Position numbers and translations under genes: made by a program. Below, in pieces: positions 43,236-51,633 of a DNA stretch of 64,000 bases. The number at the start of each line of letters is the position of its first letter. Position 1 is the stretch's first letter. This DNA comes from Bryobacterales bacterium (GTDB lineage: Bacteria > Acidobacteriota > Terriglobia > Bryobacterales > Bryobacteraceae). Under the pieces are notes generated by a model that was given only the letters and a program-made list of their open reading frames with translations, was not told the origin of the DNA and ran no database searches. The stretch covers positions 62,001 through 126,000 of the forward strand of contig JADZBH010000012.1 of NCBI GenBank assembly GCA_020852175.1. Reading direction: 5' to 3'.

Positions 43236-44459
43236 GTGCCTCTGAGTGAGCCGACCATGCCCGCCTTGTCCGCAGGCTCGGCCTTCGCCCACCGTGCCGC
43301 CAGCGCGCGTACGGCTTTCAGCGTCTTCTTCCTCTCGGGTATGCTGATGTGCTTCCCCGGGGCGGTTCTGCCCACCTGGGGACACCATATTGGTGAAGAT
43401 TTCCTCACGATTGGTGCGTACTTCTTTGCCCTGGGGGCAGGACTGGTTGCCTCGATCCAGGCTTCCGCCTTTCTGCTCCAACGTAAAGATGTCCAGTTTG
43501 TCGTGGTCAGTGGCTGCGGGCTCGCTTCGGCCACGTTATTCTACCTGGCGGCCGTCAGCCCACCGGTCGATTGGCCCTGGCGCGCCGCAGGCATGTTTCT
43601 GGTCGGTCTCTCCGCTGGCATGCTGAATCGTTCCGCGTTTCAATCGCTCACGCTCACCTGGGAACGCGATGCCGCCTCCACGGTAAACCTTGCAGGCATT
43701 GCCTTTGGGCTGGGCTGTCTGCTGATGGCGCTCTTTCTTTCCAGTACGTTCTACGTCTATACGGGACGCAGCAGCTTGATTCTCGCCGCGCTGCTGCCTG
43801 GCTTTGCCGCTGGTATTTTTGCCCGCCGCCAGTTCGGTTCGCCGGTCCCCCATACGGACGTGCCTGTCGCCCGGCTGTGGCGTGACGTACGGTCCCCGGC
43901 CGCTATCCTGTTCAGTTTGCTACTGTTTTTTCAGTTCGGCAACGAATGGACGGTCGCCGGGTGGCTCACCGTGTTCGCCGTTCACCGTGCGGGCGTCGCC
44001 CCGGATGACGCGTTGCAAATGTTGGCCCTGTTCTGGGGCTCACTTCTAGTGGGCCGCGTGACCACTCAGGCGCTTTTGAAGTCTTTCGGACACGGTAAGT
44101 TGTTGATCTCCAGCGCTGTGGCCGCCATGCTCGGCTGCCTGCTCCTGATGGCCACGGACAATAGTGGAGGCGCTTGGGTCGGCGTCCTCCTGTTTGGTCT
44201 CGGCTCCGCCCTCATCTACCCGCTGGTGACCGAAAAAATTGGCCACCGGTTCCCGGACTACCACCCCGGCTTCTTCAACGGTATCTTTTCTTTCGCCGTC
44301 GCGGGCGGTCTGCTTGCCCCTGCGACCGTTGCCATCGGATCTCATTTTTGGGGTGTCTGGGTCGTCATGGCGCTTCCCGCCGCCGGAACGATTCTAGTGT
44401 TCCTGCTCACCCTGGCTATATGGCTGGAAGCCCGCGTCAGTGGCGGTAGACGCGCCTGA
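43236..44459 (+). CDS. Major facilitator superfamily transporter
   Basis: 407 residues with about twelve hydrophobic segments, split by a central loop (RRQFGSPVPHTDVPVARLWRDV). Segments such as FSVFFLSGMLMCFPGAVLP, GAYFFALGAGLVASIQ and MLALFWGSLLVGRVTTQALL are typical of MFS permeases of the sugar/FucP-like group. The substrate is unknown. GTG 43236 fits the leaderless pattern; ATG 43257 is an alternative that removes seven residues before the first helix. The next gene follows 23 bp later. Confidence 0.85.
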   Translation: MPLSEPTMPALSAGSAFAHRAASARTAFSVFFLSGMLMCFPGAVLPTWGHHIGEDFLTIGAYFFALGAGLVASIQASAFLLQRKDVQFVVVSGCGLASATLFYLAAVSPPVDWPWRAAGMFLVGLSAGMLNRSAFQSLTLTWERDAASTVNLAGIAFGLGCLLMALFLSSTFYVYTGRSSLILAALLPGFAAGIFARRQFGSPVPHTDVPVARLWRDVRSPAAILFSLLLFFQFGNEWTVAGWLTVFAVHRAGVAPDDALQMLALFWGSLLVGRVTTQALLKSFGHGKLLISSAVAAMLGCLLLMATDNSGGAWVGVLLFGLGSALIYPLVTEKIGHRFPDYHPGFFNGIFSFAVAGGLLAPATVAIGSHFWGVWVVMALPAAGTILVFLLTLAIWLEARVSGGRRA

Positions 44460-44482
44460 CAGCGATCCCCGGCCAAAATCCC

Positions 44483-45715
44483 ATGGACTTTACATCCATT
44501 CTGTTCCGTCTCGCGCTGGGCGCCGGTCTGGGACTCTTCGTCGGCTTGCAGCGCGAGCGCGAATCACGGGTGGCGGGTCTCCGTACGTTCTCGCTGATCA
44601 CTCTGTTCGGTTTCCTGGCCGGCCTCATGAGCCCGATGCTCGGCGGTTGGCCCGTTGGGATGGGGCTCCTGGCTGTGGCCATCCTGCTTATCGCCGGCAA
44701 TTACTTCGCGCGGGCCGATGCCGAAGCCGATCCTGGCCTTACCACCGAGGTTGCCGCGCTCATGATGTACGGCATTGGAGCATACCTCGCGCTGGGAGAC
44801 CCCACCGTGGCCGTCGCACTGGGCGCCACCGTGGCCGCTCTGCTCGCCTTCAAGGTCGAGATCCACGCGCTTGCCCGCAAATTCACGGAAAACGACGTGA
44901 AGGCGATCATGCAGTTCGCGCTGCTCTCGCTGGTAGTCCTGCCCGCTCTTCCCGACCGGGCCTTCGGCCCTTATAACGTCGTGAACCCGCGCCAGGTCTG
45001 GTGGATGGTGGTCCTCATTGTCGGCGTTGGTCTTTCAGGATTCGTCGCGCATAAGTTCGTCTCGGCCGGCGCCGGAGTGGCCATGAACGGACTGCTGGGG
45101 GGAGCCGTCTCCTCGACGGCCACCTCCGTCAGTGCCGCTCGCGGAGCGGCTGCCCAACTGATCTCGCCGGCACAATCCGCCGCCGTGATTCTGATCGCCT
45201 CGTCCGTCTCCATGGTCCGGGTAGCGGTGGAACTCGCATTCACCTCACCGCCCCTGCTGTGGGCTGCTGCCGCGGGCCTTCTGGCGATTTTTCTTCCTCT
45301 CGCCGCCGGGGGTGTTCGCCTGGTGTGGGGCTCCAGGGGCCCAAGCCCCGAGCGCAGCCTCCGCAACCCATCCCAGCTTGGAAGCGCCATGCTCTTTGCC
45401 GCCCTTTATACCGGAATCCTGCTGGCCACTGCCGCCGTGCATGACCAACTCGGCGCTGGAGCGCTCTACTGGCTGGCGCTCGTTTCGGGACTTACCGATA
45501 TGGACGCGATTACGCTTTCCACCGCGCGCCTGGTGTCCACCGGCGTCGTCGAAACCGCGCAAGGTTGGCGCATGGTGGTACTTGCGGCGGCAGCGAACCT
45601 CACTGGTAAGGCAGCTTTCGTTGCCCTGCTCGGAACACGCGAAGTCATAAGCCGCTTGGCCCTGCCATTTTCGGTCAGCCTGATTGCCGCCGCGCTCCTT
45701 GTCCTCTGGCGGTAG
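44483..45715 (+). CDS. MgtC/SapB-type N-terminal domain fused to DUF4010 membrane domain
   Basis: 410 residues, nearly all hydrophobic helices. The N-terminus (FRLALGAGLGLFVGLQRERES, GLRTFSLITLFGFLAGLMS) is MgtC/SapB-like with its conserved basic-acidic QRERES loop. The C-terminal two thirds is DUF4010 (MNGLLGGAVSSTATSVSAARG, LYWLALVSGLTDMDAITLSTARL). This family is widespread and its role is unproven; MgtC itself affects magnesium homeostasis and ATP synthase. It is co-directional with the MFS gene and convergent with the outer-membrane barrel. Confidence 0.9.
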   Translation: MDFTSILFRLALGAGLGLFVGLQRERESRVAGLRTFSLITLFGFLAGLMSPMLGGWPVGMGLLAVAILLIAGNYFARADAEADPGLTTEVAALMMYGIGAYLALGDPTVAVALGATVAALLAFKVEIHALARKFTENDVKAIMQFALLSLVVLPALPDRAFGPYNVVNPRQVWWMVVLIVGVGLSGFVAHKFVSAGAGVAMNGLLGGAVSSTATSVSAARGAAAQLISPAQSAAVILIASSVSMVRVAVELAFTSPPLLWAAAAGLLAIFLPLAAGGVRLVWGSRGPSPERSLRNPSQLGSAMLFAALYTGILLATAAVHDQLGAGALYWLALVSGLTDMDAITLSTARLVSTGVVETAQGWRMVVLAAAANLTGKAAFVALLGTREVISRLALPFSVSLIAAALLVLWR

Positions 45716-45731
45716 CCGGACTCCCTCAGGG

Positions 45732-46385
45732 CTAGAAAGCGATACCGATGCCAAGTACCGGCAGGATGTTGTGCACCCAACCCGAGAGCGAACCACCCGA
45801 GGCCGGATAGATCACCTCGTTCGGGAATGGCGACAATTGGTCGCTCAATTCTGCGCGGATGTACAGATGCTCACCCACGTTCACTTTCACGCCTGCTCCG
45901 AATTGCACATAGGGCTTCGTCTGATCGGTGTTGGTGAGCGCCGCGAACTGGCTGAGCGGCTGTGATGCGCGGGGAGCGCCGGTGCCGCGAAAGATTTTCA
46001 CGCCGCCGCCCACCAGCACATAGGGTCGCACTTTGGCGGTCTTCGGTTGCGTGTGGATCAGGACGTTGTAGCCCACCGTGTGTGCGTGAGCGGAAAAGTT
46101 CACCTTCGTGCCGCCCGCGGCCAGCTTCAGATCGTTCTTCTCGAAGTGGTAGCGAATTTCGCCGCCCAAATGCTTGTAGCTATCTTGACCCAGCCAGACC
46201 GTGGCCGTGTAGCCGGGACTGAAACCTGTCTCGGCCGTTCCCGTGCGGTTCACAATGTCCTTATTCGTATAGAAACTGGCGCCGCCGCCCGCGCCAAACT
46301 CCCACTTTTGCGCCATCGCGGGCAAGGAAATCAGAGCTGCCATCGCCAGGACGTACGTCGAGCGTTTGCATGTTTTGTTCAACAT
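45732..46385 (-). CDS. Outer-membrane beta-barrel protein, about 20 kDa
   Basis: 217 residues. The signal peptide (YVLAMAALISLPAMAQ) is followed by eight to ten alternating strands (KWEFGAGGGASFYTN, HLGGEIRYHFEKND, VRPYVLVGGGVKIFRG, HLYIRAELSDQLSPFPN) and a C-terminal Phe (PVLGIGIAF). This matches the small OmpA/OmpW-like barrel class. It begins 26 bp after the large propeller gene on the same strand and may be co-transcribed. Function unknown. Confidence 0.8.
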   Translation of the reverse strand: MLNKTCKRSTYVLAMAALISLPAMAQKWEFGAGGGASFYTNKDIVNRTGTAETGFSPGYTATVWLGQDSYKHLGGEIRYHFEKNDLKLAAGGTKVNFSAHAHTVGYNVLIHTQPKTAKVRPYVLVGGGVKIFRGTGAPRASQPLSQFAALTNTDQTKPYVQFGAGVKVNVGEHLYIRAELSDQLSPFPNEVIYPASGGSLSGWVHNILPVLGIGIAF

Positions 46386-46411
46386 TTCCGTCTACTCCAA
46401 TCTTTCTTGGA

Positions 46412-49405
46412 TCAGTTCACTACGCGCACGGAAAGCGTCGTGCTCGCTCCGGCAGCCTCAATGGTGAGTGGGATGCCAGCGCCGGTGGCAATGTTATCCG
46501 GCACCAACGCGTTGATCTGGTAGACACCGACCTGGCCTGGGCTCAGACCGGCAAAGCTGACCGCCAGCGGCATGCCGCCCAAGCTCACCGCCGGCTGGGC
46601 AATCGAGGCCAGTGGCGGGTCGCCCGGAGCCGGGATGCCGGCTTCAATCGCGGGATTGGTGATGCCCAGGCCGGTGAGCAGAATGACGAGGGCGTCATTG
46701 CGGCGGATCGGATTGCTGGCCGTCACCACTTCGTTGTTGCTTGCCCGCAGCACCGTCGGAATCTCGTTGTTGCCATCCACCGTCGCGCGGAAGACCCCGG
46801 GCGCGGCGGAGCGGACCACCAGATTGTAGTTGTCGCTGACACCGCCCGGCGTGCGTAGAATCATCGTCACATTGCCGTCCACATTGAAGGGCATCTGAGC
46901 GTTGATCTGCGTGGGGGATACAAACAGGATGGGCGTCGGGATACCGTTCACCGTCAGGCAACTCTCTCCCAGCGCCGTGGGCAACGGAAGTTCGCGCGAG
47001 GCCAGATTCACAGGGCTCAGGTCGGTGCCGTACAGGCTCATCAGTCCGCCCGGCGACAACCCCGTCGAGTTATCGGCGGCGTTCAACACGCGCGTCAACC
47101 GCGGCGCGGCGACTGCCGCGTCGTACTCCCAGGGCAGCACGGTAAAGCCGGAGGTCGTCAACGCGATGATCGCGTTGCGGCTGTACAAAGGCGCGACCGT
47201 ACGCGTAAAGACCGCGCCCGTCGAGCCCAGCAACGGAGCTTCCACCATGCGGGTCGGACGCGTCGTTCCGCTTGATGCCAGATCCACGCGCTGCAACACA
47301 CCAGGACTCGCCGCATCCGGCGCAGTCGCCCGCAACCCGGTGTCGCCCAGGAAGGCGAAGCCCGAGCTGAGGCCGGTATTCGCTTCAAACGTGCGCGTCG
47401 TCACCAGCGAGGCGTTCATCAGCCGGTTGCCGGCGACGAACTGGTCGAAACTGGAAGCGGCATAAGCTCCCGACAAAGATTCAGCGTCTTTTCGCGAAAT
47501 AGTGAACGTGTCGACGTTGGCGTTATAGAGAAGAACGCCGCCATCGGCCTGCACCGCGAGAATCGAACTGCCGGAGGGAGAAGCAATCAAGGCGGTGTTG
47601 AGATTGATGTCGTTTTCATAAACGCCGAGCGTTGGCAGTTCCGACGCCGTGCGCGTGGCCATGTCCACGCGGTCGATCTTGTGCACCGGGCCGGCGACGC
47701 GGTTGGCAGCCAGCAGGGCGTTCCCTGAACTGGCCAGCGAACGCGGATAGTGACCGCCCGGGAAGATGATTGGATCGCTCACGGCTAGCGTCTCCAGGTC
47801 GTAGACATTGGCGATTTGCGAGTTGTCGTTGCCCACCACCAGCCAGCGGCGGTCGAATGTGATCGCCATCTGCGTCGGCGTGTTGCCCGTGCGAAGTGTC
47901 TTGATGTGCTGGTAGCTGCGCGCGTCGTAGACGAATACTTCGTTCGTGTCCTGCCGCAGCACGAAGAACCGGTCCCGCACCGGGTCTGCCAGCAGATCAA
48001 CCAACTTTCCCGGTACATTGACAAACGTGCCGCGCTGGTCCGGTTCCCGATTATTGATGAGCACGCGGACCGGCCGGGTGACATTGACCCCGGCGGTCGA
48101 GGCGATACTGATCTGAACGCTCACCGTCCCCTTGACGTTTTGGTAGGTCGCCGGATCCACCGTGATCCTGACCGTGGCCGGCGTAACCCCGCGCGAAGGA
48201 GTCATAGTAATACCAGGTGCGCTGGCCGTCAGGACGAAGTCCGCCGGCGCTCCACCCGTGCTCAGAATCCCAATCTCCTGAGAGGCTACCCGGCGGTCAC
48301 AGAAGTTCCCCCTGAATACGACATCTTCCGCCGTGGCGTACACCTGTGGCGCCTGGTTGAGCTGACCAACCGGCAGAATCGTGACCCCGCTGTCGGAAAT
48401 CGCATACAAGACGGAACCATCACTGTTCAGAACACTCTTTCCGGCCAGGTTCTCGGCCAGTTGGATCCGGTTCCGTACCCGCAAATTGTCGGTGTCCACC
48501 ACCTGGAGTACAGGCTTGCTCGTGGCAGCCGAGGAGCCCTGCCCCACTTGTGAATATGCAATTCCGCGTTCGCTGTCGATCGCGTGGCTCCCCACATTGA
48601 GCAAGCCGGCAGGATCGGGAAACTGCGCCAGATTCCGCCCCAGGCGGTCGCGCAACACCCAGCCGGACAGGTAGAAGGATCCGTCGCGATTCACCGCCAC
48701 CACTCTGGGGCCCATGGTGGGCGTCGAGGTGTAGCCCCGGATGGCAAGCGACTTGCGCTCCACCTCATAGCTAAAGGTGAACGTATCGGTCAGACCATAG
48801 ATGTAACGGCGGTCCCCCGAAGCGGCGACCGACGCCGCCACGATGTTCGGCGGGAAACTGGCCGGTGGCTGGGGCAGCGTCTTGGCCGCCAGTTCGCCAA
48901 TGGTCGACAACACCGTCGAGGTTCCCGTCACCGGATCAAACAAAAGAAATTCTGTTGTCGTGACCACCAACACGCGGTCATCGATCCCAAACGCCACGCC
49001 CAGAGCGGCATTGCCAAGCGCAAAAGTCTGCCTGGCGCGCGAATTCAGGTCGATCACGGTCAACGCGTTGGTCGGCGCGTTGGGTGCGGCGAAATTACCA
49101 TAGTGGCCCACCACCAGATAGCGGCCATCCGGCGACAGCGATAGTGAAGAAGGTTGCGAGGCCACATTGAACGATGTCTGGATCGAGCCGTCGCCCAGTG
49201 ACATCACCTCAATCCGGTTGGCGGTGTAGTTGGCCACATACAACACGTTTCGTGGCTCATCCAGCGCCAGGTCGGAGGCATGGCCGCCCACGGCAACCAC
49301 ACGGCCGAACGCGCCGCAAAATGCGGGAGTGGCCATCAACAACCCGGTCGCTACGAATAAGATCAATCTCCCCGACATGAGCCGGTTCCCAGCCTTGGTG
49401 TGCAT
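46412..49405 (-). CDS. Large secreted beta-propeller protein with Solibacter-type C-terminal domain (TIGR03437-like)
   Basis: 997 residues from ATG 49405, with AAGGGAG about eight bases upstream; an in-frame start 21 bp earlier is less favoured. The signal peptide is followed by YVTN/NHL-type propeller repeats (NVLYVANYTANRIEVMSL, PSSLSLSPDGRYLVVGH), an Ig-like segment near residues 390-470, and a second propeller (FFVLRQDTNEVFVYDARS). The last 240 residues match the Solibacter C-terminal domain: RVLNAADNSTGLSPGGLMSL, TVNGIPTPILFVSPTQIN, LTGLGITNP and GLSPGQVGVYQINALVP. That domain is a strong acidobacterial marker. The protein is probably extracellular or cell-surface; partner unknown. Confidence 0.9.
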   Translation of the reverse strand: MHTKAGNRLMSGRLILFVATGLLMATPAFCGAFGRVVAVGGHASDLALDEPRNVLYVANYTANRIEVMSLGDGSIQTSFNVASQPSSLSLSPDGRYLVVGHYGNFAAPNAPTNALTVIDLNSRARQTFALGNAALGVAFGIDDRVLVVTTTEFLLFDPVTGTSTVLSTIGELAAKTLPQPPASFPPNIVAASVAASGDRRYIYGLTDTFTFSYEVERKSLAIRGYTSTPTMGPRVVAVNRDGSFYLSGWVLRDRLGRNLAQFPDPAGLLNVGSHAIDSERGIAYSQVGQGSSAATSKPVLQVVDTDNLRVRNRIQLAENLAGKSVLNSDGSVLYAISDSGVTILPVGQLNQAPQVYATAEDVVFRGNFCDRRVASQEIGILSTGGAPADFVLTASAPGITMTPSRGVTPATVRITVDPATYQNVKGTVSVQISIASTAGVNVTRPVRVLINNREPDQRGTFVNVPGKLVDLLADPVRDRFFVLRQDTNEVFVYDARSYQHIKTLRTGNTPTQMAITFDRRWLVVGNDNSQIANVYDLETLAVSDPIIFPGGHYPRSLASSGNALLAANRVAGPVHKIDRVDMATRTASELPTLGVYENDINLNTALIASPSGSSILAVQADGGVLLYNANVDTFTISRKDAESLSGAYAASSFDQFVAGNRLMNASLVTTRTFEANTGLSSGFAFLGDTGLRATAPDAASPGVLQRVDLASSGTTRPTRMVEAPLLGSTGAVFTRTVAPLYSRNAIIALTTSGFTVLPWEYDAAVAAPRLTRVLNAADNSTGLSPGGLMSLYGTDLSPVNLASRELPLPTALGESCLTVNGIPTPILFVSPTQINAQMPFNVDGNVTMILRTPGGVSDNYNLVVRSAAPGVFRATVDGNNEIPTVLRASNNEVVTASNPIRRNDALVILLTGLGITNPAIEAGIPAPGDPPLASIAQPAVSLGGMPLAVSFAGLSPGQVGVYQINALVPDNIATGAGIPLTIEAAGASTTLSVRVVN

Positions 49406-49455
49406 AACGCTCACTCCCTTACACATGGTTCCTAAGTTTCACCAGCGGTTCCGCG

Positions 49456-49549
49456 CACAGGCGCCGGTGATGCCCTTCCTTGCGTCCTCTGACTTCCGTC
49501 CTGTGATCCCGCCACGCACCTTCTGGACTGGCGCGGGCGGGAATCACAG
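49456..49549 (-). promoter_or_regulatory. Structured 5' leader with mutually exclusive hairpins before the propeller gene
   Basis: On the minus strand CTGTGATTCCCGCC (49549-49536) pairs with GGCGGGATCACAG (49513-49501) with one bulged base. The last bases of that right arm, CACAGG (49505-49500), can instead pair with CCTGTG (49461-49456) downstream. The second fold encloses a GAC-GGAA-GTC hairpin with a GNRA-type loop and the sequence GGACGCAAGG. It ends about 50 bases before the coding start. Switch-like behaviour is inferred; no T-tract is present. Confidence 0.4.
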
Positions 49550-49590
49550 CCGTCGTTCTCACGTCCTTCCCTTTTAGTCCCGCAGGCGGA

Positions 49591-49686
49591 CTACTCGTCG
49601 ACGTTCTTCTTCCGGCGCATGATAATCACGCCCAGGAACAAAATCGCAAGGACCGAACAAACAATCCGAATCATCGTGCTATCCAT
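49591..49686 (-). CDS. 31-residue single-pass membrane peptide in the Tad locus
   Basis: ATG 49686 to TAG 49591. AAGGAG lies seven bases upstream of the ATG, a strong translation signal. The peptide has a hydrophobic helix (MIRIVCSVLAILFLGVIIM) and a charged tail (RRKKNVDE), so the positive-inside rule places the C-terminus in the cytoplasm. It starts 28 bp after the tadC stop on the same strand, so it is probably the last gene of the pilus operon. It lacks the Flp pilin motif and is not a pilin. Possibly a small assembly or regulatory factor. Confidence 0.6.
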   Translation of the reverse strand: MDSTMIRIVCSVLAILFLGVIIMRRKKNVDE

Positions 49687-49714
49687 CACCTCTCTCCTTT
49701 CTTGAGAAGACCAA

Positions 49715-50635
49715 CTACATCCTGTTCATCATCGGGATCATGTCCCGGATAATCTTGACCACCATCGGGCCCACGGTTACAACAAACAGCGACGGCAAAA
49801 TGCAAAAGAAAATCGGAAAGACGAGCTTCACGCCCAATTTCGCCGCCTTCTCCTCGGCGATCTGCCTGGCCTGGACCCGCATGAAATCCGCGTGCCCGCG
49901 CAGGCTCTGCGCGATTCCGGTACCGAACCGGTCCGCCTGAATCAATACGGCGACCAGTTTCTTCAGGTCATCCACGCTCGATCGCTCGGCCAAGTTCCTC
50001 AAAGCTTCAATTCGGCGTTTTCCGGCTTTAAGTTCATAGTTGACCATCGCAAACTCTTCGGTAATTTCCGGGTGTGCCTGCTCCAGGTCCTTGGCCACCT
50101 GCACCATGGCCTGGTCCAGGCCTAGTCCGCTTTCCACGCAGACCACCAACAGATCGAGCGCATTAGGCAGCCCCTTCCGGATCTCCTTCTGGCGCCGTTT
50201 CACTCGCATGTTGATGTATTCATTGGGAGCAAAGAAGCCAAAACCGGCGCTGGCAAGAACAGCCATCGCCTTGTTCGCCGGATCTGCCCCGGATCCCATC
50301 ACCACCATGCTCATCAGCACAGGCAGCCCAATGACCAGCAGAAGCTTCGAACCGTACAAATATTTAATGGCGTTCGGATTTCTAATTCCCGCCCGGATCA
50401 TGCGGCGTTGGATGACACCGGCGTCCTTCGGGTTCACCGGAAGCATGGAGCCAAGCTTCTTCACCAGTTCGTGGAACACCAGACTGGGGTGGATCGGCGC
50501 CTCTTCCTCGCGGACCATGCCTGTGCCCGTCACACGCTCGATCGCTTCCTTGGGCTTGACGTACAGCTTGACGCCGATTACCGCCCCGAGGACAGCCACC
50601 AGGAGAAACAGTAGAGAACTGACGACCAGACTCAT
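49715..50635 (-). CDS. tadC: Tad pilus inner-membrane platform protein TadC (type II secretion F domain)
   Basis: 306 residues. The GspF-type domain shows GLPNALDLLVVCVESGLGLD, QAMVQVAKDLEQAHPEI and SVDDLKKLVAVLIQADRFGT, with C-terminal helices near KLGVKLVFPIFFCILPSLF and two N-terminal helices. TadC and TadB form the platform that the CpaF ATPase drives during pilus assembly. It starts 2 bp after the tadB stop. Confidence 0.92.
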   Translation of the reverse strand: MSLVVSSLLFLLVAVLGAVIGVKLYVKPKEAIERVTGTGMVREEEAPIHPSLVFHELVKKLGSMLPVNPKDAGVIQRRMIRAGIRNPNAIKYLYGSKLLLVIGLPVLMSMVVMGSGADPANKAMAVLASAGFGFFAPNEYINMRVKRRQKEIRKGLPNALDLLVVCVESGLGLDQAMVQVAKDLEQAHPEITEEFAMVNYELKAGKRRIEALRNLAERSSVDDLKKLVAVLIQADRFGTGIAQSLRGHADFMRVQARQIAEEKAAKLGVKLVFPIFFCILPSLFVVTVGPMVVKIIRDMIPMMNRM

Positions 50636-50637
50636 AA

Positions 50638-51624
50638 TTAGACCTCGATCGAGACGATCTTATGGATGACTCCGTAACCGATCAGTTGGAGCGAGATCGC
50701 GGCCATCATCATGTAGTTGCCGATTTCGTCCTCGATGAAAAAGCTGACGTACTGCGGATTGGCATAGAACATGAGTACCGCGACCCCTACGGGGATCATG
50801 GTCAGCGCCATTCCTGTCATTCGTCCGTGCGCGCTGATGGCGCGAATCTTCCCTCGCAACTTGAATCGCTCGCGAATGACATAGGCCAGCTTGTCGAGAA
50901 TTTCGGCCAGATTACCTCCGGTGCGCTTCTGCAGCAGGACGGCCGAGACAAAAAAGTGCACATCCAGGATCGGAACTCGCTTGGCCAGTTTCAACAAAGC
51001 CTGATCCAGCGGCAACCCGAGGTTGTGCTCATCGAATGCGCGGCGAAATTCGCCCGAGAGGGGTTCCTGGAACTCCCGGTGAAGCATTTCGAGCGAGACC
51101 GCGAAGGCGTGTCCGGCTCGCATGGACCGGGCGACGAATTCGAGGCTGTCCGGAAACTGCTCCTCAAACCTGTGCAGGCGCTTTGCGCGGACCCTCAGCA
51201 CATAGATTACCGGCAACAGACCGGCCAGCAACCCCGCAAGGACCTGCACCGTCACGTAAGAGACGCCCACCACGTAACGCGACACCAGAAACCCGCACAA
51301 GAACAGTCCCAGGCAGGAATGGACCAATCGCGCGGGGCGCCACTTAAGACCGGCTTGCTCCAACAGACTATGCAATCGCGCCGTCAGGTCGAAGCGCTGC
51401 ATCAAATGCATGACGACGCGTCCGGTCGTCTTATCCTCGGACTGGATCAACTGAATCGGAGAGCTTTGATCCTTGACGCGCTTCTTCTTTTTCTTGTCAT
51501 CCTCTGTATTCAGGACGCGGCTCTTCATCTTGTCCACGTCTGCGTTGCGGAAGAACTTGGTCACGACAACCCACGCGCCGACGGCCACTCCCCAAAAACA
51601 GACGACTAGCAGCAGAAAGTACAT
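50638..51624 (-). CDS. tadB: Tad pilus inner-membrane platform protein TadB
   Basis: 328 residues. An N-terminal helix and a basic segment (DDKKKKKRVKDQSS) are followed by paired helices and the GspF domain: EQFPDSLEFVARSMRAGHAF, LDQALLKLAKRVPILDVHFF and LLQKRTGGNLAEILDKL. The C-terminal helices are GMALTMIPVGVAVLMFYAN and onwards. It is 9 bp from cpaF and adjacent to tadC, the usual gene order. Confidence 0.92.
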   Translation of the reverse strand: MYFLLLVVCFWGVAVGAWVVVTKFFRNADVDKMKSRVLNTEDDKKKKKRVKDQSSPIQLIQSEDKTTGRVVMHLMQRFDLTARLHSLLEQAGLKWRPARLVHSCLGLFLCGFLVSRYVVGVSYVTVQVLAGLLAGLLPVIYVLRVRAKRLHRFEEQFPDSLEFVARSMRAGHAFAVSLEMLHREFQEPLSGEFRRAFDEHNLGLPLDQALLKLAKRVPILDVHFFVSAVLLQKRTGGNLAEILDKLAYVIRERFKLRGKIRAISAHGRMTGMALTMIPVGVAVLMFYANPQYVSFFIEDEIGNYMMMAAISLQLIGYGVIHKIVSIEV

Positions 51625-51633
51625 ACTCGCCTC

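Noticed and set aside
49456-49549. Canonical c-di-GMP-I riboswitch
   Set aside because: GGACGCAA and a GNRA hairpin are present, but the conserved GGGCAAACC segment and the tetraloop receptor could not be found, so only a structured leader is claimed.
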